A stretch of 64,000 nucleotides of DNA from Roseovarius nanhaiticus (GTDB taxonomy: Bacteria > Pseudomonadota > Alphaproteobacteria > Rhodobacterales > Rhodobacteraceae): the NCBI RefSeq assembly GCF_900156535.1, contig NZ_FTNV01000001.1, positions 62,001 to 126,000 of the forward strand, written 5' to 3'. Positions 45,713 through 54,380 of this stretch are shown in pieces. The translations under genes were made by a program, and so were the position numbers. The notes beneath the pieces were generated by a model. It made no database searches, had not been told where the DNA came from, and saw only the letters and a list, made by a program, of their open reading frames with translations. Within the stretch, counting starts at the first letter, position 1. The number at the start of each line of letters is the position of its first letter.

Positions 45713-46312
45713 ATGAGCGAAAAGCAGATCAACGGCGGACTGAAAACCGCGCTCGAGCTTGGGCCGATCCTTGCCTTCTTCGTGGCCTATATCTGGCTCA
45801 AGGACCGCGTCTTCGACATTGGCGGCACCGAATATGACGGCTTCATCGTTGTCACGGCGGGCTTCATCCCCGTCTTTCTGGTGTCGATCGGCATCCTCTG
45901 GGCCCTCACCGGGCACCTGTCGAAAATGCAGGCGATGACGGCGGTCCTCATTACCGTCTTCGGCGGCCTCAGCATCTGGTTCAACGACCCCAAATTCTTC
46001 AAGATGAAGCCGACCATCATCTACCTGCTCTTCGGCGGCATCCTCGGCGTCGGCCTGTTGCAGGGGAAATCCTATCTCCAAACCGTAATGGATACGGTCA
46101 TGCCGCTGACGCATGACGGCTGGATGATCCTGACCCGCCGTCTCACGCTGTTCTTCCTGGGCCTTGCGCTTTTGAACGAGATCATCTGGCGCACCCAAAC
46201 CGAGGAGATCTGGGTCTATTTCAAGACCTTTGGCCTGACAGCCGCCATTTTTGTCTTCTTCATCACCCAGTCGAAACTGTTCGAGGCATACAAGCCCGAG
46301 CCAAAGGACTGA
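45713..46312 (+). CDS. yciB: YciB/IspZ family inner-membrane protein
   Basis: A 199-residue, five-to-six-helix protein of the septation protein A/YciB family, linked to cell-envelope maintenance. It has LKTALELGPILAFFVAYIWL, MQAMTAVLITVFGGLSIWFND, FFKMKPTIIYLLFG and NEIIWRTQTEEIWVYFKTFG. The ATG at 45713 has GAGGAG about seven bases upstream; an ATG overlapping the EamA stop is possible but lacks such a site. Confidence 0.93.
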   Translation: MSEKQINGGLKTALELGPILAFFVAYIWLKDRVFDIGGTEYDGFIVVTAGFIPVFLVSIGILWALTGHLSKMQAMTAVLITVFGGLSIWFNDPKFFKMKPTIIYLLFGGILGVGLLQGKSYLQTVMDTVMPLTHDGWMILTRRLTLFFLGLALLNEIIWRTQTEEIWVYFKTFGLTAAIFVFFITQSKLFEAYKPEPKD

Positions 46313-46323
46313 CGCCCCCCCCC

Positions 46324-46354
46324 ATTCTTCTTGCCGCAAATATCCCCGCCGGAG
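46324..46354. repeat. Intergenic element copy 4
   Basis: CTTCTTGCCGCAAATATCCC, with a following CGGAGG, lies 12 bases after the yciB stop. It shares TTCTTGCC-AAATA with the other copies, but here no minus-strand gene ends next to it. Confidence 0.45.
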
Positions 46355-46397
46355 GCTCGGCCAGTTGACGCAAGCGATGCGCCGGAGTATCTGCGGA

Positions 46398-46452
46398 CCC
46401 GTGGTGATTTGTTACCGGATTGCGGACCACGTTAAACAATTCGCTAAAAGGT
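46398..46452 (+). ncRNA. SAM-II riboswitch
   Basis: Upstream of metZ the plus strand carries the SAM-II pattern: CGTGGTGATTTG, CCGGATTGCGGACCACG (pairing with the first block), then TTAAACAATTCGCTAAAA forming the pseudoknot strand. SAM-II is typical of alphaproteobacterial metZ/metX/metA leaders and lowers expression when S-adenosylmethionine is plentiful. The 72 bases to the start codon hold the expression platform. Confidence 0.93.
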
Positions 46453-46524
46453 CACGGGAAAGGCCCCCCTTTTCGCATGACCGGCTCGGGGGTTTTCAGG
46501 GGCGTTAGCCCGGAGGTCAAAGAC

Positions 46525-47703
46525 ATGACAAATGAATGGAATACACGCACGGCGCTGGTGCATGGCGGCACGGCGCGCAGCCAGTGGGGCGAGGTGAGCG
46601 AGGCGATCTTCCTCACCCAGGGCTTCGTCTACGATAGCGCCGAAGCCGCCCAAGCACGGTTCATCGAAACCGGCCCGGACGAATACATCTACGCCCGCTA
46701 CGGCAATCCGACGACCGCGATGTTCGAAAAGCGCATCGCGATGATCGAAGGTGCCGAGGATGCTTTTGCCACGGCCAGCGGTATGGCGGCCGTTTCGGGC
46801 GCGCTCACGTCGATGCTGAAGGCCGGTGATCACGTCGTCGCCGCGCGCGCGCTTTTCGGCTCATGCTTATATGTGCTCAGCGAGGTTCTGACGCGCTACG
46901 GGGTGGAGGTGACATTCGTCGACGGCACCGATCTGGACCAGTGGCAGACGGCGATCCGCCCCGACACCGCCGCCGTCTTTTTTGAGACGATCGCCAACCC
47001 CACGCTGGAGGTCGTCGACATCGAAGCGGTTGCCAAACTGGCCCATGCCCATGGCGCGACCGTGATTGTGGACAATGTCTTTGCCACGCCGGTCTTCTCG
47101 CGTGCCATCAACCAGGGCGCCGATGTCGTCATCTATTCTGCGACCAAGCATATCGACGGTCAGGGCCGCGCCCTGGGCGGCGTGATCTTGGGCACACGCG
47201 AGTTCATCCGCGGCACCGTGGAGCCCTACATGAAGCACACCGGCGGCTCGATGTCGCCCTTTACCGCTTGGGTCATGCTGAAGGGGCTCGAAACAATAGA
47301 CCTGCGCGTGCGCGCGCAGGCAGCAACGGCACTGGCATTGACGGACGCGCTACAGGATCATCCCAAGGTCAAGCGCGCGATCTATCCCGGCCATCCCAGC
47401 CACTCGCAGCATGATCTGACCACACGGCTCATGGACAAGGGCGGCACCGTCGTCGCGCTGGATCTGGGCGGGCAGGCCGAAGCGTTCCGGTTTCTCAACG
47501 CGCTCAAGATCGTGCTGATCTCGAACAATCTGGGCGATACGAAATCCATCATCACCCACCCTGCGACGACAACGCATCAGCGCCTTCCGGACGAACAGAA
47601 GGCAACGCTGGGCATCACACCGGGGCTTGTGCGCCTGTCGCTGGGCATAGAGGATGAAGGCGATCTGATTGCCGACATCCGCCAAGCGTTGGACGCGGTG
47701 TAA
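46525..47703 (+). CDS. metZ: O-succinylhomoserine (or O-acetylhomoserine) sulfhydrylase
   Basis: A 392-residue PLP enzyme of the Cys/Met metabolism family, making homocysteine from an activated homoserine and sulfide. The PLP Lys is in IYSATKHIDGQGR (about residue 210). YARYGNPTTAMFEKRIAMIE, FATASGMAAVSGAL and DTKSIITHPATTTHQRLP are the family blocks. The ATG at 46525 has CGGAGG upstream; a longer frame would enter the riboswitch. Control by SAM-II fits methionine feedback. The acyl donor is not certain from sequence. Confidence 0.94.
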   Translation: MTNEWNTRTALVHGGTARSQWGEVSEAIFLTQGFVYDSAEAAQARFIETGPDEYIYARYGNPTTAMFEKRIAMIEGAEDAFATASGMAAVSGALTSMLKAGDHVVAARALFGSCLYVLSEVLTRYGVEVTFVDGTDLDQWQTAIRPDTAAVFFETIANPTLEVVDIEAVAKLAHAHGATVIVDNVFATPVFSRAINQGADVVIYSATKHIDGQGRALGGVILGTREFIRGTVEPYMKHTGGSMSPFTAWVMLKGLETIDLRVRAQAATALALTDALQDHPKVKRAIYPGHPSHSQHDLTTRLMDKGGTVVALDLGGQAEAFRFLNALKIVLISNNLGDTKSIITHPATTTHQRLPDEQKATLGITPGLVRLSLGIEDEGDLIADIRQALDAV

Positions 47704-47725
47704 CCCTTCGCGAAGGAACGAAAAC

Positions 47726-48625
47726 ATGACCGAGCGCCTCACTGGTATCGTCACGCCCCTCCTGACGCCCTTCAACGATGATTTCAGCGTCGCGGAGGAT
47801 CTTTACGTCGATCACGCACGGCACTGCCTTGCCGAAGGCTCGCACTATTTGTCGCCCTTTGGCACGACCAGCGAAGCGCTCAGCCATTCCGTGGCCGAGC
47901 GGATGCATCTCGTCGAATTGCTGGTGGATAGCGGCGCGGCCCGCGCGGATCAACTGATGCCCGGCACCGGGCTGTGCAATCTCGAAGAGACAGCGGCGCT
48001 CAGCCGCCATGCGGTGCAGCTGGGCTGCCGCGCGGTGATGACACTGCCGCCCTTCTTCTTCGTCACTGCCAGCGAAGAGGGGCTCTACCGCTATTTCAGC
48101 CTGCTGATCGAGAAGGTGGGCAGCGATGCGCTGACCATCTGCCTCTACCACATCCCGCAATATGCGGGCATCGGGTTCACCCCCGCCCTCGCCGCACGCC
48201 TGAACGAGGCGTTCCCCGAAGTCGTGACTGCGCTCAAGGACAGCTCGGGGAATTGGGACAACACCCGCGCGGTGATCGAAGCGGCGCCGGGCATTTCCGT
48301 GTTCCCCGGCAGCGAAGGCGCGATCCTGGATGCTATGGCTTTGGGTGGCGGAGGCTGCATCTCGGCCAGCTGCAACTCGAACGCGGCGGGCATTCGGCGC
48401 CTCTACGACTTGGCCCGTTCGGGCGACACCGCCGGCGCCGAAGCGCTGAAGCCGCAAATTGACGCGCATCGTGCAGCCGTTTTTTCGGGCGGACTGATTC
48501 CAGGGCTCAAGGCACTGAAGGCGCAGGAAACGGGCGACGCCCGCTGGCTCAACCTGCGCCCGCCCCTTTTGCCGGCGACGCCCGATCTGGCCGCGCCTTT
48601 GGCCGAAACCGTCTGGCGCCGCTGA
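47726..48625 (+). CDS. DHDPS/N-acetylneuraminate lyase-family aldolase
   Basis: A 299-residue class I aldolase. The Schiff-base Lys171 is in VTALKDSSGNW, the catalytic Tyr141 in LYHIPQYAG, and the carboxylate-binding SPFGTTSEA at 43-51. True DapA usually reads YNVP and GTTGE at these sites; here YHIP and GTTSE suggest a different 2-oxo acid substrate. The ATG at 47726 has AAGGA upstream. It follows metZ by 22 bases, so it is probably under the same SAM-II riboswitch. It could instead be a second DapA, but that is less likely. Confidence 0.85.
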   Translation: MTERLTGIVTPLLTPFNDDFSVAEDLYVDHARHCLAEGSHYLSPFGTTSEALSHSVAERMHLVELLVDSGAARADQLMPGTGLCNLEETAALSRHAVQLGCRAVMTLPPFFFVTASEEGLYRYFSLLIEKVGSDALTICLYHIPQYAGIGFTPALAARLNEAFPEVVTALKDSSGNWDNTRAVIEAAPGISVFPGSEGAILDAMALGGGGCISASCNSNAAGIRRLYDLARSGDTAGAEALKPQIDAHRAAVFSGGLIPGLKALKAQETGDARWLNLRPPLLPATPDLAAPLAETVWRR

Positions 48626-48649
48626 AAGCGGCGCCATCGCGGTGCCGGG

Positions 48650-48868
48650 TCAGACCGGCATCGAATGGGTGCGTTTGACTGTCTTTGGCCGCGCCGGCGT
48701 GTTGCCATGGGGCCGCATTGCGACGCCCGGAGGGCCCATCCAGAAGGACTGATTGGCCAGAACCGCTTCGCTCATCAGCTGCGCGAATCGGATCTGATGC
48801 GCGAAGAACTGAGACATCACATCAATATCGGATTGATGTTCGTTGGAATTCTTCTCGGGGTAGGTCAT
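48650..48868 (-). CDS. Small hypothetical protein
   Basis: A 72-residue protein. AAGGGAG lies five bases before the ATG at 48868, supporting this start. The centre is an amphipathic helix (DVMSQFFAHQIRFAQLMSEA), followed by a basic Pro-containing tail. It has no recognised family; the helix is phasin-like in character but too short to claim that. It lies downstream of folE2 on the same strand. Confidence 0.6.
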   Translation of the reverse strand: MTYPEKNSNEHQSDIDVMSQFFAHQIRFAQLMSEAVLANQSFWMGPPGVAMRPHGNTPARPKTVKRTHSMPV

Positions 48869-49005
48869 GGAAGTCTCCCTTGGCAGAGGGTTAGAACAAC
48901 CATGAGTATCGCATAGCGTGTGCATGTTGACCAAGCGTCACTATACCGCAGGCCCCGCGTGAACATAATTCCGCCGACCCCGCCGCAGCATCCTGCACGG
49001 CAACG

Positions 49006-50106
49006 CTAGCCGACGTGAAAGAGCGTCGAGAACAGCTTGGGATCGAGGCTTTGGGACGCAAAGGTCTCGCCTTCGGTCAGCACACTGACGGCGTCATGGC
49101 TGTGCAGGCTTTCCTGATGGCTGGCAACGACGCGGAAATCTCCGATGCGCTCATCAGCGAGCAAACGCTCGCAGAATAGACGCGCGGCGTCCTCGACAAA
49201 CACCGGATTGGCGGCGTTCAGCTCGGCAAAGGCCTGCTCATCCTCGCGTTTGACCATCACTTGCGTCTCGGTCGGCACAGCCGCGCGTGCAAGCTCGATC
49301 AGATCCTCGAACCAAAGGCAATCGTTGCAGCACGCCTCGAGCGAGATCCGCGCAACCGAGCGCTGCGAATGCGGCGTTGCCAACTGCCCACGCGCCTGGC
49401 GCGCATGTTCGCTCAACTCAAGCGAGCAGGGGCAGGTGCTGGAATAGACGTAGTCCAGATGCATGAATTTGCGCCGGACACCGGCGGTTTCGACCAGCTC
49501 AAGCGCGATGTCGTAATACTGATAGCCCTCCAGACCGGAACGCAGAGAGCGCACTTTGGCCGGGTAGGAAAACCGCATCTGAATGCGCGCATCGACGCTG
49601 CCCAAGTCGGCGATGTAGTCATCGAGAGCGGCCTCGATCACTTCGAAGCTGAATGTCTTTTCGGCGTGTTTGTAGAAGCTGCGCATGATCCGGGACATGT
49701 TGATGCCCTTCTTGTTCGCCTCGAGGCTGACAGTCCCGGTCACCGACGTCTCCAGCGTCAGGTCGCCGTTATCGCGGGTGTGAAACCGGATGGGCAGACG
49801 AAAATTGGAGATGCCGACATGCTGCAGTTGTTGACGCGCACCACGGATGAGCGAGGCCGGACCGTTCTGCAGATCAGGCATTGTCTTGCGATAGCCCACG
49901 TCCGCGTCGAAATCGTGCGGATAAGCGCGGGACAAGGCCGGATAGTTGGACACTTCGCCCCGCGGAAGAAGGCGCGAGATCGACGGATCGAGATCCGCGA
50001 CCTCCTCGGGCGTGGCCGCAGCGGCCCAACGGCGCAGGAGGGCCAGCGCATCCTGCGCATCGTCGCGGTCCGGTGCTGCCTCCATTCCGGGTGTGTGATG
50101 TGTCAT
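49006..50106 (-). CDS. folE2: GTP cyclohydrolase FolE2 (type IB)
   Basis: A 366-residue enzyme that opens GTP to dihydroneopterin triphosphate for folate synthesis, replacing FolE. The pattern is GISNFRLPIRFHTR, SRIMRSFYKHAEKTFSFEV, STCPCSLELSEHARQARGQL (metal/catalytic Cys) and EACCNDCLWFEDLIELAR. FolE2 can use metals other than zinc and is often induced in zinc limitation elsewhere; I see no clear Zur box here. AAGGAG is eight bases before the ATG at 50106. It stands as a single-gene unit. Confidence 0.95.
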   Translation of the reverse strand: MTHHTPGMEAAPDRDDAQDALALLRRWAAAATPEEVADLDPSISRLLPRGEVSNYPALSRAYPHDFDADVGYRKTMPDLQNGPASLIRGARQQLQHVGISNFRLPIRFHTRDNGDLTLETSVTGTVSLEANKKGINMSRIMRSFYKHAEKTFSFEVIEAALDDYIADLGSVDARIQMRFSYPAKVRSLRSGLEGYQYYDIALELVETAGVRRKFMHLDYVYSSTCPCSLELSEHARQARGQLATPHSQRSVARISLEACCNDCLWFEDLIELARAAVPTETQVMVKREDEQAFAELNAANPVFVEDAARLFCERLLADERIGDFRVVASHQESLHSHDAVSVLTEGETFASQSLDPKLFSTLFHVG

Positions 50107-50171
50107 TATGCGGCTCCTTGCCAACAAGACCAGACTGCTGATTTAGAACTGCTTGCAACGATTGCCACGGA

Positions 50172-50205
50172 AAAGCAAAGCGCCCGCCACAATAATGGCG
50201 AGCGC
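50172..50205 (-). terminator. Terminator of the DUF2853 gene
   Basis: On the minus strand, GCGCTCGCCA, a six-base loop and TGGCGGGCGC (one G-T pair) are followed by TTTGCTTTTCC, about 22 bases after the DUF2853 stop. Confidence 0.72.
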
Positions 50206-50226
50206 CCGTCGGTGAAATCAGCCAGC

Positions 50227-50568
50227 TCAGCCGTAAACGGACTCTTTGCCGAAATGCTTGGTCAGCATGTAATAGACTACGGCGCGATACTTGTTGCGCT
50301 CCGAATGGCCATAAATGCGAAGCACCTCCTGAATGCCGCCCATCAGCTCGGGACCCTCGGGCAGGCCCAGTTTCTTGATCAGAAAATTGTTTTTGACCGT
50401 CTCCAGTTCTTCGGTCTGACTGGATGCGACGGTCGAGGCATCGGCATCGTAGATCGACGGACCGCATCCGATCGTGACCTTGGTCAGAAGATCCATGTCC
50501 GGTGTCATACCGCATTTGGTCTTCAGGTCATCTGCGTATCGCGCGATCAAATCATCACGTTTGCCCAT
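50227..50568 (-). CDS. DUF2853 family protein
   Basis: A 113-residue cytoplasmic protein, mostly helical, with the DUF2853 pattern: LIARYADDLKTKCGMTPDMD, TIGCGPSIYDADASTVASSQ, ELETVKNNFLIKKLG, and ERNKYRAVVYYMLTKHFGKE. The ATG at 50568 opens the conserved N terminus; the upstream in-frame extension runs across a terminator. The function is unknown. It has its own terminator and stands alone. Confidence 0.88.
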   Translation of the reverse strand: MGKRDDLIARYADDLKTKCGMTPDMDLLTKVTIGCGPSIYDADASTVASSQTEELETVKNNFLIKKLGLPEGPELMGGIQEVLRIYGHSERNKYRAVVYYMLTKHFGKESVYG

Positions 50569-50669
50569 TCCAATTCTCCCTTTTTCGCGGTCTGTCCGCT
50601 CTTCAATGTCTTTGAGCCAAGTCACGCGGCCCTGCGGCAAAGAGTATCGGGTGGCTCCGGTTTGACAAT

Positions 50670-50705
50670 GAAAAAAACCGCTGCCCTCTCGGAACAGCGG
50701 CTTTT
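50670..50705 (-). terminator. Terminator of the PRC-barrel gene
   Basis: On the minus strand, a CCGCTG/CAGCGG stem with an 11-base loop is followed by seven T's, between the PRC-barrel stop and the DUF2853 start. Confidence 0.82.
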
Positions 50706-50755
50706 CGGTCGATACCCCCCGGCCCGGTGACAGGCCGGAGGCGTGGGCCTCGACC

Positions 50756-51520
50756 TTAGTTGGTCGAATTGGAGTCCGTTGCGGGCTCTTCGGTGGTGAC
50801 GGCCTGATCGGACTGCTCGGCATCCATTTTGAGCGCGTCGTCCTCGGTCATGGTTTCCTCGTCCATGCCTTCGGCGCTTTCGCCAGATGCCTCAGCGCCC
50901 TCTTCGGTCGCCGCGGGGTCATCGACTGTCGTCGCCTGATCCGATGTCTCGACATCCGTGTTCATCGCATCGCCCTCGGTCGACGTCTCCTCGTCCATCG
51001 AAGCGCTGCCTTCGGATGCGGTTGCATCATCAGACATGCTGCCCTGCCCTGCATCGTTGCTGCTGATCAGATCGGCCAGAGGCGTTTCGTCGGGCAGGCT
51101 TTCGGCGGTGGATTCGTCGAATTCCGGCAGCTCTTTCAGCGCATCTTTTGTGCGGTCCAGCATGATCATCTGCTGGGTTGCATCATAGCTGAAATCGCTC
51201 AGCGGCAGCGCCACGGTATATTCTCCGAGGCCCAGGAACCCGCCAATGCCGACGACCGCCTCGGCCGAGCCCTGATTGCCGATGATGTAATCGACATCAC
51301 CGATCGTTTCGCCGTTGGTCTGATACACGCTCTGTCCAACGATATCACCCACGGTCATCTCGCTGATGGAGGTAAAGGCGGGCGCCGCCATTGTACCCTC
51401 GGCGGACATATCCGTGCCCACGCTTGTATCTGCGCCAGTCGTGGCGCTGTCCTGGGCAATGGCACCTCCAGCGATCATGGCGGATGCTGCGGCTGTCATC
51501 ATGAGTGTCTTGAAAGTCAT
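50756..51520 (-). CDS. Exported PRC-barrel domain protein with acidic C-terminal repeats
   Basis: A 254-residue protein. Residues 1-22 are a signal peptide ending AGGAIA. A PRC-barrel-like domain spans about 53-135 (MTVGDIVGQSVYQTNGETIG, GFLGLGEYTVALPLSDFSYD). The last 100 residues are acidic and Ser/Thr-rich, with two copies of a 29-30 residue unit at 175-204 and 219-247 sharing MDEET-TE-DA and SDQA. It is likely periplasmic. The function is unknown; such proteins are stress-associated in several alphaproteobacteria, but that is inference. Confidence 0.85.
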   Translation of the reverse strand: MTFKTLMMTAAASAMIAGGAIAQDSATTGADTSVGTDMSAEGTMAAPAFTSISEMTVGDIVGQSVYQTNGETIGDVDYIIGNQGSAEAVVGIGGFLGLGEYTVALPLSDFSYDATQQMIMLDRTKDALKELPEFDESTAESLPDETPLADLISSNDAGQGSMSDDATASEGSASMDEETSTEGDAMNTDVETSDQATTVDDPAATEEGAEASGESAEGMDEETMTEDDALKMDAEQSDQAVTTEEPATDSNSTN

Positions 51521-51605
51521 GTCTTGGTCCTCCTTGGCTTCAAGTCATGCCGTGATAAGAGCCTGCCCCACCCATGGGTTCCGGGGACGCCGCAACGCCA
51601 GAACG

Positions 51606-51640
51606 AAAACAGGCAGAACCCCGCCAAGGGCCCTGCCTGC
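51606..51640 (-). terminator. Terminator of ahcY
   Basis: On the minus strand, a 12-bp stem (CAGGCAGGGCCC with GGGTTCTGCCTG pairing, two G-T pairs) is followed by TTTTCG, about 40 bases after the ahcY stop. Confidence 0.75.
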
Positions 51641-51681
51641 ATCGGCGGAAATCCGTAGGTTCCCGCTGTCATTGAAAAAAA

Positions 51682-53073
51682 TTAGTAGCGATAATGCTCG
51701 GGTTTGAACGGGCCTTCGGGCGTGACGCCAATATAATCCGCCTGATCCTTGCTCAGCGGCGTCAGCTTGACCCCGATCCGCTCCAGATGCAGGCGCGCGA
51801 CCTTTTCATCCAGATGCTTCGGCAGGATATAGACCTCGTTCTTGTACTGACCGCCATTCTGCCACAGCTCGATCTGCGCCAACACCTGATTGGTGAAGCT
51901 GGCCGACATGACAAAGCTGGGATGCCCGGTGGCATTGCCGAGGTTCAGCAAACGGCCCTCGGACAGAAGGATCAGACGATTGCCCGAGGGCATCTCGATC
52001 ATGTCCACCTGCTCCTTGATGTTCGTCCATTTGTGGTTCTTGAGGTTCGCGACCTGAATTTCGTTGTCGAAATGGCCGATATTGCCGACGATCGCCATGT
52101 CCTTCATCTCGCGCATATGCTCGATGCGGATCACGTCCTTGTTGCCGGTCGTGGTGATGAAGATGTCTGCCGTTGCCAGCACATCCTCCAGCAGCACCAC
52201 CTCGAAGCCGTCCATGGCAGCCTGCAGCGCGCAGATGGGGTCGACCTCTGTCACCTTGACGCGCGCACCGGCACCGGCCAGCGACGCGGCCGACCCCTTG
52301 CCCACATCGCCATAGCCCAGCACGACGGCGACCTTGCCTGCCATCATGGTGTCAGTTGCGCGGCGGATACCATCGACGAGGCTCTCTTTGCAGCCATACT
52401 TGTTGTCGAATTTCGACTTGGTGACAGAGTCGTTCACGTTGATCGCCGGGAAGGGCAGCAGGCCCTTCTTGTGCAGATCATAGAGGCGGTGAACGCCGGT
52501 TGTCGTCTCTTCGCTAACGCCCTTGATCGCGTCGCGCGTCTTGGTGAACCAGCCGGGGCTTTCTTTCATGCGCTTCTTGATCTGGGCGAAAACGGCCACT
52601 TCCTCTTCGGATTGCGGCACTTCGATCAGGTCCGTCTCGCCCGCCTCGACGCGCGCGCCCAGTAGCACGTAAAGCGTCGCATCGCCCCCATCGTCGAGGA
52701 TCATGTTCGCGCCTTCGGAGAACTGGAAAGAGCGGTCGAGATAGTCCCAATGCTCTTCCAGCGTCTGACCCTTGATGGCGAAAACGGGCGTGCCGCCCTC
52801 GGCGATCGCCGCCGCCGCGTGATCCTGCGTGGAAAAGATGTTGCACGACGCCCAGCGCACATCGGCGCCCAGAGCGTTCAGAGTCTCGATCAGGACGGCG
52901 GTCTGGATCGTCATATGAAGCGAGCCGACGATGCGCGCGCCCTTCAGTGGCTGCGCGTCGCTAAACTCTTCGCGCAGGGCCATCAGGCCCGGCATCTCGG
53001 TTTCGGCGATATCAAGTTCCTTGCGGCCATAGGCGGCCAGATTGATGTCCTTGACGATATAGTCTTTTGCCAT
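51682..53073 (-). CDS. ahcY: Adenosylhomocysteinase
   Basis: A 463-residue NAD-dependent enzyme that splits S-adenosylhomocysteine to adenosine and homocysteine, sustaining methylation. Motifs are [70 protein letters not shown] (NAD site) and the terminal KPEHYRY. The ATG at 53073 is the conserved start with GAGGAG upstream. The leader does not match the SAH riboswitch pattern. It is divergent from the HD-domain gene. Confidence 0.97.
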   Translation of the reverse strand: MAKDYIVKDINLAAYGRKELDIAETEMPGLMALREEFSDAQPLKGARIVGSLHMTIQTAVLIETLNALGADVRWASCNIFSTQDHAAAAIAEGGTPVFAIKGQTLEEHWDYLDRSFQFSEGANMILDDGGDATLYVLLGARVEAGETDLIEVPQSEEEVAVFAQIKKRMKESPGWFTKTRDAIKGVSEETTTGVHRLYDLHKKGLLPFPAINVNDSVTKSKFDNKYGCKESLVDGIRRATDTMMAGKVAVVLGYGDVGKGSAASLAGAGARVKVTEVDPICALQAAMDGFEVVLLEDVLATADIFITTTGNKDVIRIEHMREMKDMAIVGNIGHFDNEIQVANLKNHKWTNIKEQVDMIEMPSGNRLILLSEGRLLNLGNATGHPSFVMSASFTNQVLAQIELWQNGGQYKNEVYILPKHLDEKVARLHLERIGVKLTPLSKDQADYIGVTPEGPFKPEHYRY

Positions 53074-53199
53074 TTTGAGCGGCTCCTCGGAATAACGGGT
53101 TGCCGGGCAGATAGCACCGGGGGGGCATTGCGGCAATGCTGGAATACCGGGGCACCGGGCGCTAAGAAGTTCAGGCAACCAAAGGGTAAGGGGCGCATC

Positions 53200-53793
53200 A
53201 TGGCTAAACCGCGGGCATGGCAAAAGATGCTGTCGGGCCGCAGGCTGGACCTGCTGGACCCGACGCCGATGGATATCGAGATCGGCGATATCGCGCATGG
53301 CCTCGCCTTTGTGGCGCGTTGGAATGGGCAGACACTTGGTGATTTTGCCTATTCGGTGGCTGAACATTCATTGCTGGTCGAAGATATCTTTCGCCGCATC
53401 GCACCCGGCGCACCACCCAAATGGCAGTTGGCCGCACTTCTGCACGATGCGCCCGAATACGTGATCGGCGACATGATCTCGCCAGTGAAAAATGCGGTTG
53501 GCCCCGGCTATGACGAGATGGACCAGCGGCTAAGTGCCGCGATCCATATCCGTTTCGGCCTGCCCGCGGTCCTGCCCGTCAGCATCAAAAAGCAAATCAA
53601 GAAGGCCGACAAGGTCAGCGCCTGGATGGAGGCCACTCAGATTGCGGGATTCGACACCGCCGAGGCGGACCGCTTTTTCGGCCGGCCCGATCCCGCGCTG
53701 ATGGAGGGGTTGCAGATCCGCCTGCGTCCTCCACTGGACGCACGCGCCGATTTCACCGCACGGACCGATGCACTGCTGGAGCGGATGACATGA
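53200..53793 (+). CDS. HD-domain hydrolase (YfbR-like)
   Basis: A 197-residue protein with an HD phosphohydrolase core: [14 protein letters not shown] (first His), [20 protein letters not shown] (His-Asp pair) and [14 protein letters not shown]. This is the pattern of 5'-deoxynucleotidases such as YfbR. The substrate is likely a nucleotide but this is inferred. The ATG at 53200 has AAGGGG upstream. The gene overlaps the GNAT gene that follows (ATGA) and is transcribed divergently from ahcY. Confidence 0.88.
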   Translation: MAKPRAWQKMLSGRRLDLLDPTPMDIEIGDIAHGLAFVARWNGQTLGDFAYSVAEHSLLVEDIFRRIAPGAPPKWQLAALLHDAPEYVIGDMISPVKNAVGPGYDEMDQRLSAAIHIRFGLPAVLPVSIKKQIKKADKVSAWMEATQIAGFDTAEADRFFGRPDPALMEGLQIRLRPPLDARADFTARTDALLERMT

Positions 53794-54275
53794 TCACCGT
53801 GCGCCGCGCCACACCGCTTGACGCGCCGCCAATGGCCGAACTGCTGAACGAGATCGTCGGCGAGGGCGGCACCACGGCCCGAACTCAGCCCATCACCAGC
53901 CGCGAGATGGCCCAGATGATGGCGGGCGCGCTCGACCGCTCAGCCTGGCATGTCGCACTGAACGACGATGGCGCGCTGCGCGGCTTCCAATACATTCGCC
54001 CCATTGACGAGCTGCCGCCCGAGGCCTGCGATATAGCGACCTTCGTGCAGGTGGGCCGCACCGGCCTCGGCATCGGATCGGCTCTTTTTGCCGCCACGGC
54101 CAAGGCTGCCAAGGCGATGGGCTATGTCTGGATCAACGCCAATATCCGCGCCGATAACGAAGGCGGGCTGATCTATTACCAAAGCCGCGGCTTTCGCGAC
54201 TATGCCCGGCGCGAGGATGTGATGCTCGCCTCGGGTCAGCGTGTGGACAAGATCCTGAAACGCTACGAGATCTAG
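53790..54275 (+). CDS. GNAT-family N-acetyltransferase
   Basis: A 161-residue acetyltransferase with the GNAT order: an N-terminal TVRRATPLDAPPMAELLNEI, acetyl-CoA loop QVGRTGLGIGSALFAATAKA (about residues 85-105), and a C-terminal ADNEGGLIYYQSRGFRDYAR. The substrate is unknown. Its start overlaps the HD gene stop, suggesting coupled expression. Confidence 0.88.
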   Translation: MITVRRATPLDAPPMAELLNEIVGEGGTTARTQPITSREMAQMMAGALDRSAWHVALNDDGALRGFQYIRPIDELPPEACDIATFVQVGRTGLGIGSALFAATAKAAKAMGYVWINANIRADNEGGLIYYQSRGFRDYARREDVMLASGQRVDKILKRYEI

Positions 54276-54380
54276 CGCGTCAATCACCGCCCTCTCACCC
54301 TTGCGTGAGCCTGTGTTGCGGTGGGTTGGCGCAGCTGCGCCCTTGCGCCATGGTAATCCCAAATCCAAGGAGGACATGCC

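Noticed and set aside
53074..53199. Possible SAH riboswitch upstream of ahcY
   Set aside because: CCGAGGAG lies directly before the start codon and acts as the ribosome-binding site. The conserved helices that should follow are absent.
54290..54312. Inverted repeat CTCAC-CCTTGC-GTGAG before msrA
   Set aside because: The five-base arms are too short to separate from chance and there is no T tract or match to a known regulator site.
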